Source of the DNA: Sapria himalayana
Lineage: Eukaryota; Streptophyta; Magnoliopsida; Malpighiales; Rafflesiaceae
Reading direction: 5' to 3'
Assembly: GCA_029783825.1 (NCBI GenBank)
Contig: JAREIK010000506.1
Location: 264,502 to 328,501, forward strand
DNA length: 64,000 nucleotides
Shown here: in pieces, positions 11,231-24,500 of the stretch
Layout: each line of letters opens with the position of its first letter
How positions within the stretch are numbered: position 1 is the first letter of the stretch
The notes under the pieces: model-generated
Seen by the model: the letters and a program-made list of their open reading frames with translations, nothing else
Told to the model about the DNA's origin: nothing
Database searches by the model: none
Program-made: the position numbers and the translations under genes

Positions 11231-11870
11231 CATCATCACATCCAAGCTAAAATTATATATATCTTTATGATATCACACAACTCCATGAATATTGTGACAT
11301 GAATATTTGTATCTTTTAAAAATCATCTACCATGTTGATGTTGTTGCACCATGGTTATCATGCTAAGCTTTAACTCAGTGGTTTGCTTATATTAGTTGCA
11401 TCTAAATTTTATAGTAACTATACATCAATATTAGCTACCAATAGTCTCATAAGGTATGGTGAGGGATGAGCTATTTGACAACTTGTTCTGCACCTCCTTA
11501 GTTATTTACATTATTGGTGTTATCTTTCATGTTCTCCTATTATTTCTCTATCTCAAAAGAACTTTTCTTATTCTCTTAATTTATGGATCTAGAGATGTTA
11601 ATTCAATTCTAAATCTTTAGCTCATATAAGTATGGTGCCTAAAAAACAAACTAAAAAGAAATTTCGAAATTTCAATAAAAGAAATTAAGCTATAATTAAC
11701 ATAGATTTCTAAAGTGATGGTGAAATGTAATCACTTTCAGAGACATACATTTCAAGCTATAATTAACATAGATTTAATTTAGGTTTCAGCATGGCTACCC
11801 CTGAACCCCAACTTTCATAAGAGAAGTTAGTGAAATGGAATGGGAAAAATAGTTGGGTTGTTGTCTATAC
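11230..11870. other. Gene-less AT-rich stretch upstream of gag B
   Basis: This lies 5' of gag B on the minus strand and could be its leader. I see no coding frame, RNA gene, or copy of the long repeat found at 1-480. A short direct repeat, CAAGCTATAATTAACATAGATTT-like, occurs near 11,690 and 11,753. Confidence 0.35.
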
Positions 11871-12075
11871 ATGGATGTGTTAACATGCTTTATGAATGCA
11901 TGTTATAGCATTCATAGTGTGTAGATGTAATGGCATGGATGTAATTGCAAGTATCATGGATGGATGTAATGCCATCTATCATGGATGAATTTGATGAGAA
12001 GTATCATTGATGGATTAATGTCATGTTCTATGAATGAATGTTATAACATGAAATGTGTATAACAAATGTGTGCAG
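11870..12075. repeat. ATGGATGTAATG-type minisatellite
   Basis: A degenerate short-period array built from GGATGTAATG, TATCATGGATGGATG, ATGAATGCATGTTATA and similar words, with unit spacing of roughly 25-40 bases. It has no coding frame worth reporting. It resembles the CATG-rich repeats in the gypsy-like region to its left and may mark the outer edge of that region. Confidence 0.55.
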
Positions 12076-12802
12076 CAAGTTGTATGAAAGTTAAATGTAA
12101 AAAATTACATAGTGTTCATGTCAATACATATTGAAATAATGAATCAAATTTTGATAATAAAATGGAAAATAAAATAAACTAATTCTCATTTTAAAGATGT
12201 CTTTTTTAGAGGGAATTAGTAATTTTAATTTATCTTAAAAACACTCAATCTTTCAATATCTAAGTGGGTGAAAAAGTTCATCGTGAATGAATCTCATGGT
12301 CTCATTTATTAGTTTGTAAGTGGTACAGTCAATTAGCATGTTAGTCTATGTTCCTTCCCCCTATTAGACAGATTTACTTGTGGATGCACTGAGTACAAGC
12401 CACCATGATGTAATTGCACATATTGTTAAAATGAATCACTTCAACATCTAAAAGACTCATTTGAGAATGATAAATTTGTAATTATGTGATAATATACACT
12501 TAGCTAAAAATAATAGTATCCTTTCTGTATGAGTTATCTATCTAGTCTTAATTATAGATATGTTATCTATTACGAAGACAATAAGATTATAAGGAATTAG
12601 CCTTTTTGGATGAATGATGAATAGTAGACATCCTCTCATCAGGGCATACTATTCATAGTGTATCAGATTGATAATAAATTTAGTTTTAAGAATTGGTTGA
12701 GGGATCTGATACTTGAAATATAATTCAAAATTAATAAGCTCATTATAATTTTTTTTGGCTTTTAAAATGACTTTCAATCCACTTGCTACTATTCTCAATG
12801 AA

Positions 12803-13153
12803 AATAGATTTGATTGAATGAATTACATATATTGAAAAAGGAATCTTGATGTTATTCTAATAATTGATGACTATAAATTTGTACTCATAGATCTCTATTG
12901 GAATAAACCTCATGAAGGAGCAATTGAGGAAGAAGCCAAGCCTTATTAGAAGTTGGTGAAGGCTGATTATATGTCTTGGTGTTATATTTTGGCTTCTATG
13001 TCAAATATACTCAAACCTCAGCATCATTCCATCCTTACTACCTATGATATGATGTCGAATCTCAAATAAATGTTTTTGAATCAGACTCATTCTACTAAAT
13101 ATAAAGCTAGGCTTACCATGTTCAAATGTGAAAGTGGAAGGTCCCGCACATAA
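12803..13153 (+). pseudogene. Ty1/copia retrotransposon gag relic
   Basis: A single plus-strand frame runs through this interval with stops at 12,815, 12,833, 12,947 and one further TAA near 13,067. It reads NRFD-stop-MNYIY-stop-KRNLDVILI, then DYKFVLIDLYW, KLVKADYMSWCYILASMSN and ILKPQHHSILTTYDMMSNLK, then CESG. This is the N-terminal half of a Ty1/copia gag (UBN2-type: NYxDWKRNLDIVL...YKFVL...KADxxARCYILASMSxxLQxQHQxMxTAYDMMxxL). The frame is kept across more than 100 codons with only in-frame stops, mostly explainable as C-to-T or G-to-A changes. No reverse transcriptase or terminal repeats follow, so this is a fragment. It lies at the boundary between the gypsy-rich part and the mitochondrial-like part. 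Confidence 0.88.
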
Positions 13154-13159
13154 AAAATA

Positions 13160-16100
13160 TTTCACTATAGTAACCTTTTAAAGCTTTTGATTACCTTGGG
13201 TGAGGCTCAAACTATTACATCACCTATTCTTTCCCTTCCTTCATGGAACTTAGTGATTTAGGCCTACAAATTGTGGAAAAAAAGAATCACTACACCCTTT
13301 TCTAGCACAGCTAGAGTTCTAGAGCTAGCTAATCGATCATAGTATGGCTTCAAAGTGGTTCAAAAAAAATGAATCAAATTGAGAATTCTTTCATTGCATA
13401 AATCAGAGTGCCTTGTATTAACTCTCCAAGCGATAGATTTGATTGAGCCATAAAAAAAGGTACTTTTTGAAAGCTAGTAACCATTGGCTAAGATCCTTTC
13501 CGCTTAGAAACATACAATCTTTGTTGATTTACTAACAATTGAGGAAGAATTGAATGCATTAGATTATATAGTATAGAGTGGGGCAATAGTGCTTCGCCAT
13601 GTTTGCATCAATCAATTTCACATCTATGAGTTCGATGGCCAAGTGGATATCCAAGTCATATGTATTGGTTGCACTTATAAATAAAGAATAAAATAGAAGA
13701 AAGAAGACTATATGAGAACTCTTTTTTCCATGATGGCATGATCTCCATTTTCTTTTAAATAACAAAGTGAGAGTGAAAAAAACTAGAATCTAGAATTATT
13801 TTGAATGTCCACCACATGGAGCTATTGAAGAAGAATATGAAAGATCCAAAGCATACCCTGGCCTTCCTATTTATCCCAGTATAGCATGAAGAGTAAAGAA
13901 GCTGAGAAATGAATGCTTCCTTCTCAATACCCTGAAACATGAATATTAGGTTCCATTCCTAAAGTCTTAAAAACATGGTTTGAAAAACCTCCAGTCACTT
14001 TTATGATTAAGAATTCACTACTCTCTCTTTCGAAAAGCCATTTGCTGGACAAAAACCCTTTCTCACACTATCCACCAAGGGAAGAACCTAAAGCTTCATA
14101 CTTTCTAATATGAAGAGAAAATTAAAGTTTAGTTTCTTCTCATTGGTAGATTACACCCGAATATTGATCAGATGACCCACCAAAATCAAAATGAATTATA
14201 AAGAAACGAACCCAATTTTCTACCACCAGATCGGTCAATAACTTAACAACTTCTAAAGCCACATTTTGCCAACCATTAGAGATCAAAGATGTGAAGCATG
14301 ATGGATCACTCTATCACCACATAGAACTTTAACAAGCCTTTCTCATCAACACTTAGAGAAGAAATAGTGAGGCCGAGCCATGAATAGATATAGAGTCTAA
14401 TAGGAAAGGAACAAACAGCCAATCTTTTTTTTCTTCTAAACCTGCCCAATAATTCTTTAGAATAATAGAATTGAAAGCTACTTAGAAATGCTTTCATAAC
14501 ATGCTTTTAGTGAGTTGCAATGATGCCTATCTCGGCTTTGACAAAACAAGACAAATAAAGTAGGTCACCACATGGCACACCAGCATCTGACTCTCTAAAA
14601 CTTAAGCACCCAAAGAGCTGGAACCCTCTCAATTACCCTCAACAAAAAGAAAATCTATATACAATGCCTAGTGGTGAAATCCAAGTTCCACTAGTCACTT
14701 CTGCCCAATTAGTCTATGTAACATGGTGTACAAGATTCTCACTAAGTATCTCATTAACTGCTAAAGCCCTCTTTCTTTAGAATTTATATGGTTCTCGTAT
14801 TCTACGTTTTCTCTTTGTTTGTTGGTTTGTCCGCTTAGTTGAGGAGGGAGAATGTTTAAGATGATCTAATAAGAAAAGTTTTTGGGTTTTCTCTATTGCC
14901 TTTTTGTAAGTCAGATGCTATACATTGAGCACTAATGATGAACCCTGGAAAAATAACTTTTGATTGCCACAAAGCCTTCTAGTTTATTGCTATATAAAAG
15001 CTTTACAACCAAGCCGAGATGTTCACCTCGATATGGTAGATAAGTGGATAGGTTCGTGATAAGAAGATTGGCCCTTTACTTGCATGGGATAGCAAAGCTA
15101 CTTGAGCCGAATCCACTAGCTAAAAGTATATTCTTAGACTAAACTAAAAGATTATAGCATTGCAATAGCAAAACTGCTCGTTCATTATTACATAGCGGCT
15201 TGTCTGTCTCATGCTCATGGCATGTAATTTTCTTTTTGTTGTCTACTTTTAAAGATTTGCTTTGCATGTGCTCTACTCTACCTTATCTACCATGGGTTTT
15301 ATCAGCTTATATACTAAGAGAAGCCACCCTCAACCTTGATCTCTCATCTAAGTTTTTCTCCATCTTTCTTTAAAGGGGAGAATCCATGAAGCACAAGGGT
15401 GGACAATCTCACAATCTAGAACATTAGAGAGGTATTCTCATAAATTAGAGCTACTAAGGCACCCGCATGATCAAACTGCATTAGGCACTATCCTCAAACT
15501 AATCAAGATGCCTGAATCCAAGAAGGAAGGAAAACAAAAAAAAATTGTATGAGCTTATTACCCCTTTATTGATCACTTCTATGCCAATTTTTCTTTTCAT
15601 TGATTGGCACTAAGTACCTGATAGTCATCTTCCTTGACCTTTTGTCCTCAATTTTGGTCACTTAGTTACCCTTAGTCTTGATCAGTCTCATGAATGGAAA
15701 TGGTTCTCTCCATGGCATGGAGAAAGACTTTCAGGTAGTCATTGGTAACTATTGATTTTAACTTAATTACTAGTAGTGCACTTAATATCCTAAGATTGGC
15801 TTAAAATCTGCTTATCATTAATAGCCATAAATGCGCGTAGCAAAATGAAATTAGATAAGAAAAATGGATGTTATTACCTTATGGAATTGATTTAGGTGAA
15901 AACTAGGCTCATAACAGTGAGGATAGAATGTTTACCTATTAAGATCAACCATCATTTAGAACTAGCCACAAAGAAAAAAATATGGTCAATCACTTCACAA
16001 CACTTTCTTTCCCTAAACTATTGAAACTAACGAGCAAAAGTGAAGTGAGAACCTCAAGATCACCAAATTTAGTAGCAGCAACCACAAGGGCCTCATGCTA

Positions 16101-19100
16101 AGCTAGCTCGTCAGGTGAGAGCAAGGAGGACTTTTCAGTAATTCTAGCTTCTAACTAGATGTCTGATAGAAAGTGAAGTGCATCAACCCATTGATGGATC
16201 CACACCTAAACTACTAAAATCTAGTATAATGTGGCTTCTTTCAATATTGAATCTGGCAAAAAAAATTTTGTATCAGAAAAGTTTTTTTTTCTAAGGTCAA
16301 GGCTATAGAGAGAGATAGGCACATTCTTTGAATGTAGCTCTGGGTACTAAGGCCAGCCAATGCATTTTTTTTCTCTTTCTCATGACCTTCTATTAAATCA
16401 TTACTTGCAAATCAGACTATACTATTTCAAAAAAGTTGTCTTTGGTAATAAAGCAAGCCAAGGAAGACACAAACCTACATAATGAAACTATAAGCACTAA
16501 CCACCGGAGATGATCTTGTTTAGTTTAGATTCCTATTCCACATACCTAAGGCATATTACTATTATAGTATCCTTTCGCGTAGAGATTCCCCAAGAACACT
16601 ATTATTAGCTCAAACTCATCCTGATATAGCTACTACATGTATGATTTTTCAATCACTTAATAAAAAAGGTAAGGCAGATTCAAAATCTAATCTTTATGAG
16701 AAGACACATCTTGTCTCTAGTAATGCAATCCGATCGGGGAATCTTGGAAATGGAAATCACTAGACTGACTATAAGATTGATTGGTGGTTAGATCCCACAT
16801 GTACCAATAAAGCACCATAGTATGCTCTTCTTTCCTTTAGGGTAGATATATGACTATGATTGGTCGAAAGGAACCAAGCTAATACTATGGATTTAAGTTA
16901 AGTTTTTTAAAGTAAAGGTACCCTAAAGAAAAGCAACCAATTAGGGTAGATCTAGTGAGCAGCACATAGCTATGTAATATCTTATTTTTCATATGTATGC
17001 TTGCCTCCACACATTGCACTGCATGTTAGTAGCAAAACTCATTGTAGGTATATCTTTCCTTACCCTTTGTCTAAGGAAGGGACTAAAAGCAACCTTTACT
17101 TTTTTGGTCACACAAGAGTAGCTTGCACAGTGGGAGAGTCAAATCAATTGGATAAGAGCGAAAAGATTTATAGAAAGAATTAGATATTATCTTTAAATAG
17201 AAAAATTAGAGTGAAGATTAGTTTTTAATTATCCTTCTTTCTCAAAGAGGGTTGTGTTAAAATGAAGTAATAATATGAAGAAGGTGCCTAAAGGAAAGAG
17301 AACCTCACTCATATCTATAGATTGAAACTATTTGATATGGTTACTTTCTGTCTCTCAAAAGAGTTCTGTAGCATACTCCCTTCTAGCCCTTATTTGGTCA
17401 GAGACAACTAGGTCAAGTCAAAGAGAGCTATCCATTCACCTTCCTTGGTGAGTCTAGTTTTCTATGCTATGATGTTGTTCCTCATCAAAAAAATAAATAA
17501 AAAAAATCTTTGGGGCATCCCGACAATTATATACATGAATTCCACAATCATAGGTACTTAGCAATCCCAAATTTTCATTTTTCTTCTTGCTTCTTTTATC
17601 TATGGTATGGCACATGATAAAATTTCTGGGGATCCAAGAATTCAACTTTTATTTTTTTAAGAAAGTCAATAGGTGCTTACTCAAATTCATTTATTTTTTG
17701 AGGGCTTGTAGGGCTATATTGGATTGGTACTTGGCCTTCCACCTATTGATTTTTTTTTCTAGTTCTTCAGATATTGTTTGAAGTTAAACCTCTTGATTGA
17801 CTTGAGGACTGAAAAAAGACTTTGGAAGTAGAGGGGGCAGGAGTCGATTAAATATACAATGCTTTTCACTCAGTATCTCTTGCCTTGGTCCATGTCTAGG
17901 ATAGATATTTGATTGGAAAGTTCCATGCCTTTTGTGCCATGCGTGAGATGTGCCTACTTTTCCTTGAAAAAAAAAACATTGAATCACCTTCTCTCTAGTG
18001 AATCAATAGGCTAAAATATTGATCTTGCGACATTGATTTATCCTATTTTTCCTTTGAAATCAATGTCTCCATTCACGCCTTGCGAGAGGATCATGGTAGC
18101 GCCTATCAATGCAACTATTTTTTTTGGAACAGTACTAGGAGAGAACTTAAGTAGATACCTAGACTTCCATTTTAAACTACCAAAAAAGGTAGTTGTATAT
18201 GCAAAAAAGAGTATCCATCATTGTAATCAAAACAAACTGAAGAAATATAATCACTTGCTAGAGTAAGGAATTATGAATTACTTAGAGTGCCACAAATCTA
18301 AAAACTAAACCTACATAGTGGTAATTGATTCTCTTAGCGTGCCCTAGATAAGGAGGGTCCATAGAGTAGTAAGAGGGAAGATATGAAAATCCTAACAAAA
18401 CAAAATCATGACTTAAACACAAGCTCCAAGAAAAAAAGGATACATAAAAAAGGGCCCTAGTACTCTACTTCTATTAAATGAATGGGCTATTCCTCCCGAG
18501 CAAGATAACTCAATTATCCTTATCTAGTTAGCAATCACCTTAAGGAATCATACTTATTGACACAGACAACTGATTCTCTTACTAAAAAAAGTTGTAGTAT
18601 TAGATTTAATGCTGCTCCTTTCTATTGAGAGGTACCCCTAGGGATATATGAATTCTTGGAGCACTTCATCTTCAACTTCTCTTACTTGACCTATGTTGAT
18701 TTTTCTAGATGCAGATGGTGCAGAGCTCATACTAATAGCTAATAGGAGAGGTCAACCTTAGCCCAATACTTAATATTCGATAGAATTTAGGGACTGCTAG
18801 GGTACAACATGGAAAAAGCCCTATAGATAAGTCTTTATCTAAGACTATTTGAAAGATGGCTACCTTTCACTTATTATTATAAAAGCCTAAACCTTATGTT
18901 TCCTACAATATGTTGTTGGCCAAGACTTTTTACATATACTAAGTTAACATTTGTTTGAAGGCTCGGAACCTTTTTCTTTTTTCCATGCATGCATCAGGGT
19001 CTAAGACTACTTTCTTTAGCATTTGATGTACTTTCTTACGAAGAAAGATTGGTCATTTTTTCTCGTTTGATTCTCTTTTTAGAGTCCTATTTTTTGGAGA

Positions 19101-21158
19101 TGATTGTTTCATCTTTTTCATCAATTAGTAAAATATAACCTTTTCTTTTTTATTGCTTGGTCGGACAAAAGAAGTGTTATGCAATTCCACGACAGTATAA
19201 TTGGTCTGACTGTGAGGGAGGAGTTTACTTTTGGGAGTCAAGCCCATCTAAAATGTTAACTAAGGGCTCTTGCACCTTCTTTTTTGTAAGCTTTTGGCAC
19301 ATATCCTTCTTTGGTCCTTTCAGTTCAGCCTAACTTTCTTTGGCTTGTTACCTCTACTACTAAGTGAGGTTCGGTGGAGTGGATAACATTGGAATGAGAG
19401 AACCAGAGTTGTGAGTTTTTGACCTAGCATCGCTATAATCAAAACAAAAAAGAATGAGGAGGGGAAGGACTAGTCAATGCATTCGTACTAGGAGGCAATG
19501 AGTAGAAGTAGCTCTATTCGAGATCCCCCTCCGACCCCATGCTAGTAAGTCCTTTTCTTGAATCTAGTACCCATCCACTCTATCTTCTAATGCTTGGTAA
19601 GCCCCAACTATGATGACTCAACCTCTGATCAAACCTCAAGAGATGCCCTTTACCCTCATTTGCAGTATTTAGATGCGAACTAAGCCCTTCCGAAGGTGAA
19701 GCAAGTTGATCCAAAAGCTAAACCATAAATAAATATCATGTTCTACTCCTTATCGAGCAAATAATGGAAGCTAACTCCCTACATCTAAGCAAAATATTTC
19801 AAGTCCCATTACCAATCATTTAAGCACCACAAGAGAAGAAGAAGAGTTATGGTTTCATAGAGGCCAGAAGATAGAAAAGATTGTGGAGGTTTTTTAGATA
19901 ATGATTTTGAAACCTGCCTCTGAGAAAGAGAACCAGAAGACTCTTTTTTTTGTAACACATCAATTCCGATAGAGGGAAGGGAAGCAATATTGAATAGATA
20001 AGTGGATTGATAAGGGGCAGGAAATTAAAGAGAAGTGAGTGGGACCACGAGATAGCATTTCTCATTGAATGCGACACCTCACCGACAAAGAGAGATTCAG
20101 TGGATTTGCCAATGACCGAGGAAGAAGCTACCACTCAAAGTTGGGTTGGTGAGGGGGTAAGCTCTCATCACACATAACTACCGAAGAAGTAGAGTAGATT
20201 CGGATGAGGCTGCTTAAGTGCATGAAGATTTTCCTCATTTAACTGTGTAGTTTTAGTGCTAGCTTTCGTGGTAGAAAGGAGAAGCGACAATGGAACAAAT
20301 TCCAATTCGCCTAACTTTTTCTCTAAATAAAGAATAGCCTATCAAAAAAAATCAGATTGAATATTTTTAATGACACTACAATTTAGTTTTGAGGACTCAA
20401 TAAGTCTTGCTAATGGATGTGGTAATGCGAATTAGATTCGAAGACAAAACATCATCTCTAGTTAATGATGACTCTAGAACATGCTTTTAGAGAAGAATGT
20501 GATAGAGAAGTATGGAACTCTTACTATTGGCAATGAAAGCTACCTTCACAGGTTAGTATGAAAATCTTGCATGAAAAAATCTTGATTTATTCATGGAGAA
20601 AAAGAAATGGGATCAAGATCCTTTGTAAATGCTCATGGATTGCCGCTTGCATCTCTAAAAGATCCATATGTATGGTCTCGACTCGAGCATAATCACTATC
20701 ATGACAGCATCGTTCGGCCAATCAGTTCACATAGGCTACCTTTTCCATTCCATATTTTTTTATTTTTGCATGGTCCAACAAGTCAAGCTTAAAAGGTTCT
20801 CATTAAGTTTATGTCAATGAATGGACTTCATAAGGGACAGATGGCCGAATATCCTTTTTTTTGGGCCTCATATTCCTAAAAATAGTTTACAATCTTTACA
20901 TAGTTCACTTCCGCCAACAACCACTGAGTCCTCCCATCTCCCGATCAATTAACATAAATACCCAAAAGCTCAATTTTTGCCTCCTGCTAAGACATTCTTC
21001 TCGAGGGTGAGGGGAGAACTGGGGGCATAGTAAGCAAGATTCTCATCTGCACTTTTTGAGTGAATGAATTATAATTTATGCAAAGCTAGAAGTACCAACA
21101 CAACCATCATTCACATTCAAAAACATCAATAATATCCACTGGAGGTGAGTGAAAATCA
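13160..21158. other. Probable old NUMT, left part (no gene seen)
   Basis: I find no intact or recognisable gene in these 8 kb. The style changes from the CATGA-rich AT repeats at left to more mixed sequence with many words such as CTAGCT, CTTTCTT and AAGAAAG, continuous with the later segments that hold a mitochondrial-plasmid polymerase and mitochondrial rrn18. I therefore infer degenerate mitochondrial intergenic DNA. The left boundary is uncertain (between 13.15 and about 15 kb). Short open frames, for example at 14,306-14,497, 17,454-17,645, 18,033-18,266 and 19,847-20,134, match no mitochondrial protein I know and are treated as chance. Confidence 0.45.
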
Positions 21159-21166
21159 GCTTAACA
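21159..21166. repeat. Left target-site duplication GCTTAACA
   Basis: The 8 bases GCTTAACA directly abut the left end of the hAT-type element and are repeated exactly at 21,527-21,534. An 8-bp duplication is the hallmark of hAT-superfamily insertion. Confidence 0.92.
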
Positions 21167-21526
21167 TAGAGGTGTCAATCGGGCCTGGCTGGCTCGGCCC
21201 AGCACATAAATTTCTCGTGCCCGGGCTCGTGTCGTGCTAGACCACGGCACGATCATGCAGTGCCGTGCCGAGGCCAACCGGGCCTCGTGCCATGCATGGC
21301 CCAGCATGGTACCATCTTGAAACCAATTTTTTTTAAATTAGGGTTATTGGGGCACCGAAACCCTAATTTTTTTTAATTTAGTGTTCGGCCTGACCGGGCC
21401 GAATCCGGCGGATCGTGCCGTGGGCCCGTGCCGGGCTGAACTCCACAAAACCATGCCGGGCCAAGCACAGTCAGGCCTGAAAAAAATGGGTCGGGCCGTC
21501 CCGGCACGTCCCATTTGACACCTCTA
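21167..21526. mobile_element. hAT-type miniature element, 360 bp, GC-rich
   Basis: The element begins TAGAGGTGTCAATCGGG and ends with the inverted form CCCATTTGACACCTCTA, so the terminal inverted repeat is 12 perfect bases (TAGAGGTGTCAA) with further partial matching. It is flanked by perfect 8-bp duplications GCTTAACA, as expected of the hAT superfamily. The interior is full of GGGCC, GCCGTGCC and CGGGCC words and is far richer in G+C than the surroundings. An AT-rich core at about 21,331-21,378 has its own inversion (AATTAGGGTT and AACCCTAATT). It has no coding capacity, so it would have been moved by a transposase from elsewhere. It sits inside the probable NUMT and so is younger than it; the intact duplication supports fairly recent insertion. 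Confidence 0.92.
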
Positions 21527-21534
21527 GCTTAACA
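21527..21534. repeat. Right target-site duplication GCTTAACA
   Basis: Exact copy of 21,159-21,166, immediately outside the right end of the 360-bp element. Confidence 0.92.
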
Positions 21535-24500
21535 TGCAAATTGTGTACCCATCATCAAGATTAGGCAAGCTGGGCTAGATCGTATAGGGATCCTATCTAA
21601 TATAAGCATATTATCATTTTAGAAAGTGATCACAAATATTGAAATTTGAGCAAAATAGCTTTAGAGATACCAGCTGATCATAATCCTAAGTTTCAGTAAG
21701 AAAGAGCTGCTCACCATACCCTAGACGAGTAGGATGAAGATACAAAGCAGAAAATCAACCACACCTATAGGGTATGGCATTTCTTTAAAAAAATTGGTTC
21801 ATGTGAGATATGGTATACATAAGTATTCTTAATTAGAGTGTCAGAGAAGTCATGTGACTCAAGTACATAGAACAAAAAGGCTATCAATGAGCATCTTGCT
21901 TCACCAAGAAATGATACCATTCTTCTATGACTCATGATTGTATGAATCGAAATGATGAATCCAACTCTGATTATTCATAAACCCACCTCTAGATAGTATG
22001 ACTAAAATTATACAAAACCTATATCACTTAGTCCTTATTGCAGCATTCCTTGATATGAGACTCATTTCCATGAAAGAAAAAAGTCACTTGAGTAGTGACC
22101 CAACATCAAAAGAACAACTGAGAAATTCAAGTTATTCTTCCCAACATCCAAGAAGAGATGGTTTTGGACCAAAGAGAGGATCAAGTCAAATCCAACTAAA
22201 GACTATCCTATCTAAATCTCACTACCGACTTGAGTTAGAGGAGCCTAGTTCCATCATCGATCTCTTTAATGACATAAAACTAAAGATTATTGTAAAGTGG
22301 ATTCTTTTCATTTTTGATACCTTGAGTACCATAACCCTTCACCTAATGTTCGGGATGAAATCCATTGTGTTTCTGATAACATGACATGACAATTAATATT
22401 GCGTGTTGAGGGCATTGCTCTAAAAGGAAGGATTGGGGGTTGACCACCCATTTTTCTTCTGGTGCTCCCACTAAAGCAATTATAGCAAATGAGAGCTACT
22501 AGTGTAGTTCTAATTGGAATTTTTGTGCAGTGACTTGGTAGGAAATTCTTGTAATTATTCAAAATGCTCTCTCAAGCTCAGCGAATGATTTCATCTTTGT
22601 ACTGGGATGGGTACTTTTGTTATGATGAAATCATCCACTTTACAAGAGAATAACTAGATTGGGTGCTGCATACAAGGATCCATGATTATTATATATAGTT
22701 GTAATCAAACCAAAGACTTAGCAGAAAACTTTTTTTATGTGGTGAACTAGAAAAAAGCCTTTGTGCCTTGTATTTGGTGAATTTAAATGGGCCCTACAAA
22801 GTCCTTGGATACAATGCTTTGACCTTGTATAAGTGCTTGATGCATAAGTAGATTCCTCTCCAATTTCTTGGGGAAATCTAATTGAAATGCTTTGGATAAC
22901 CAAGAGGTAGTAGAAGCACCCTGGGATAGCAAAACCAAGACTTATTTTCCAGTTAGGGTTATGGCCTTTCGTACTGACCGAGAAACAAAATAATGGAGAT
23001 CCTAGATAGGAATTCAATGCATGATCCGAGAAAATGATCAAAGAACAAAGGAGCTTTGATCAAAAGATCATGTCACCATTGCATTTATGATGCTAACCAC
23101 TACTGAGTAAATGGATGTATCAGCTAAATATGTAAAAATGAAAGAAAATGATGCTATCCAATAAAATGGATTTCTCACGAACCCTATTTGGTTAAGTCCC
23201 ACCTCTCACTAATACTCACCATGACAAAACTGGGGGACTTTTCATCAGCCTTGTATAGCCATAGAAGGGCAAGACTAAGACCGACACATGCTATCACCAG
23301 TGACCCAAAGACAGAGGATCTCCTATTCTAATAAATTGTAGAATGTGTGATATTGGCATGTGATTTGGTTAGCCTAATTCATCTGTTTATCAGTGGGAAG
23401 GAAAGATGCTTTCAAAGAGTGTGGTCAATCTAAACATCATAGTAGCTTTCAAAATGTTTGGTTAGTCCACTCATGAATAGAGTCAAGTGTAGTCAATTCC
23501 ATAACAATTGTAAACATAACTAATCTAGTCAAGTCGAGTGAAGCCATACCACCAAGCAAATCAGGTGAAAGAAAGAACTAAATTGAGGCTCCGACTTTGA
23601 GTGACTAACTAATATTGAATCTAGAAAGAATACTTCGGCCTTTCCTATTATTGGAGAATATGCATACTAGTTCTTGATTCAATGAGAATGTATCTATATG
23701 AACCTAATCTCTCTCTTCACTCTTCTTGAATTATTTCTTCTTAGAGGAGCTGTAGCCCTAGAGTTGAGAGACATGATGCACTAGCATAAAAAAAGACCGA
23801 GAGTCTCATATCTATGCTTTTGGGCATTTAGTTTTAATTTGTACAAAGCAAGTTATATATCTAGGTAAGATATCCTTCTAACTTAGAATAAATAATGCTG
23901 CTTTGTTGTCACTGCTATCACCAGGAAGATACCTTTATAAAGAGATTTGAGGCATCTTTGAGGAAAAGAAATTCTGACTCAGCCTCTAACCTCAAAGATT
24001 ACCCTTTTCGCATTCTCCAAAATAAAAAAGTAACTCATTTATAGGATTGGAATCCCTTTTTGTAGAGTCCACCATGACAAAATCATACCCAATGTGATAG
24101 GAGTACATAGGCCCTTAGTAGTTATTTAGCTTTATCTATAGCCCATAATATGGTTGAATCACTATTTTTTTTTATTCATAGGCATATTCTACTTCTCCTT
24201 TCTTCCCAGAAAATAGGTGAAGATGCTTTTACATGCTAAAGGCAAGAACATTGGCTATGAATCAATTGAGGGATACAGCTCTATATCCAAACAAAATGAT
24301 GAACTACACAAGGGCTATCTAGCCTTTAGTGGCTGATCCACCACACCAATCCTGAAGAACAGGAAAAACTAAATGTGAGGTGAGTTGACCGTAGGGTGAT
24401 GCTTGATGCAATTGGTTCAACTATGTTTAGTGAAGCGGAAGCCAAAGTATCATCCTTGTGAATCAGCCACTAAATGTGAGGCAAGTTTTATATTGATGTA

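Noticed and set aside
22308..23041. Two minus-strand frames of 84 and 107 aa near 22-23 kb as candidate mitochondrial genes
   Set aside because: Neither shows a motif of the nad, cox, atp, ccm, rps, rpl, mttB or matR proteins that I could recognise.
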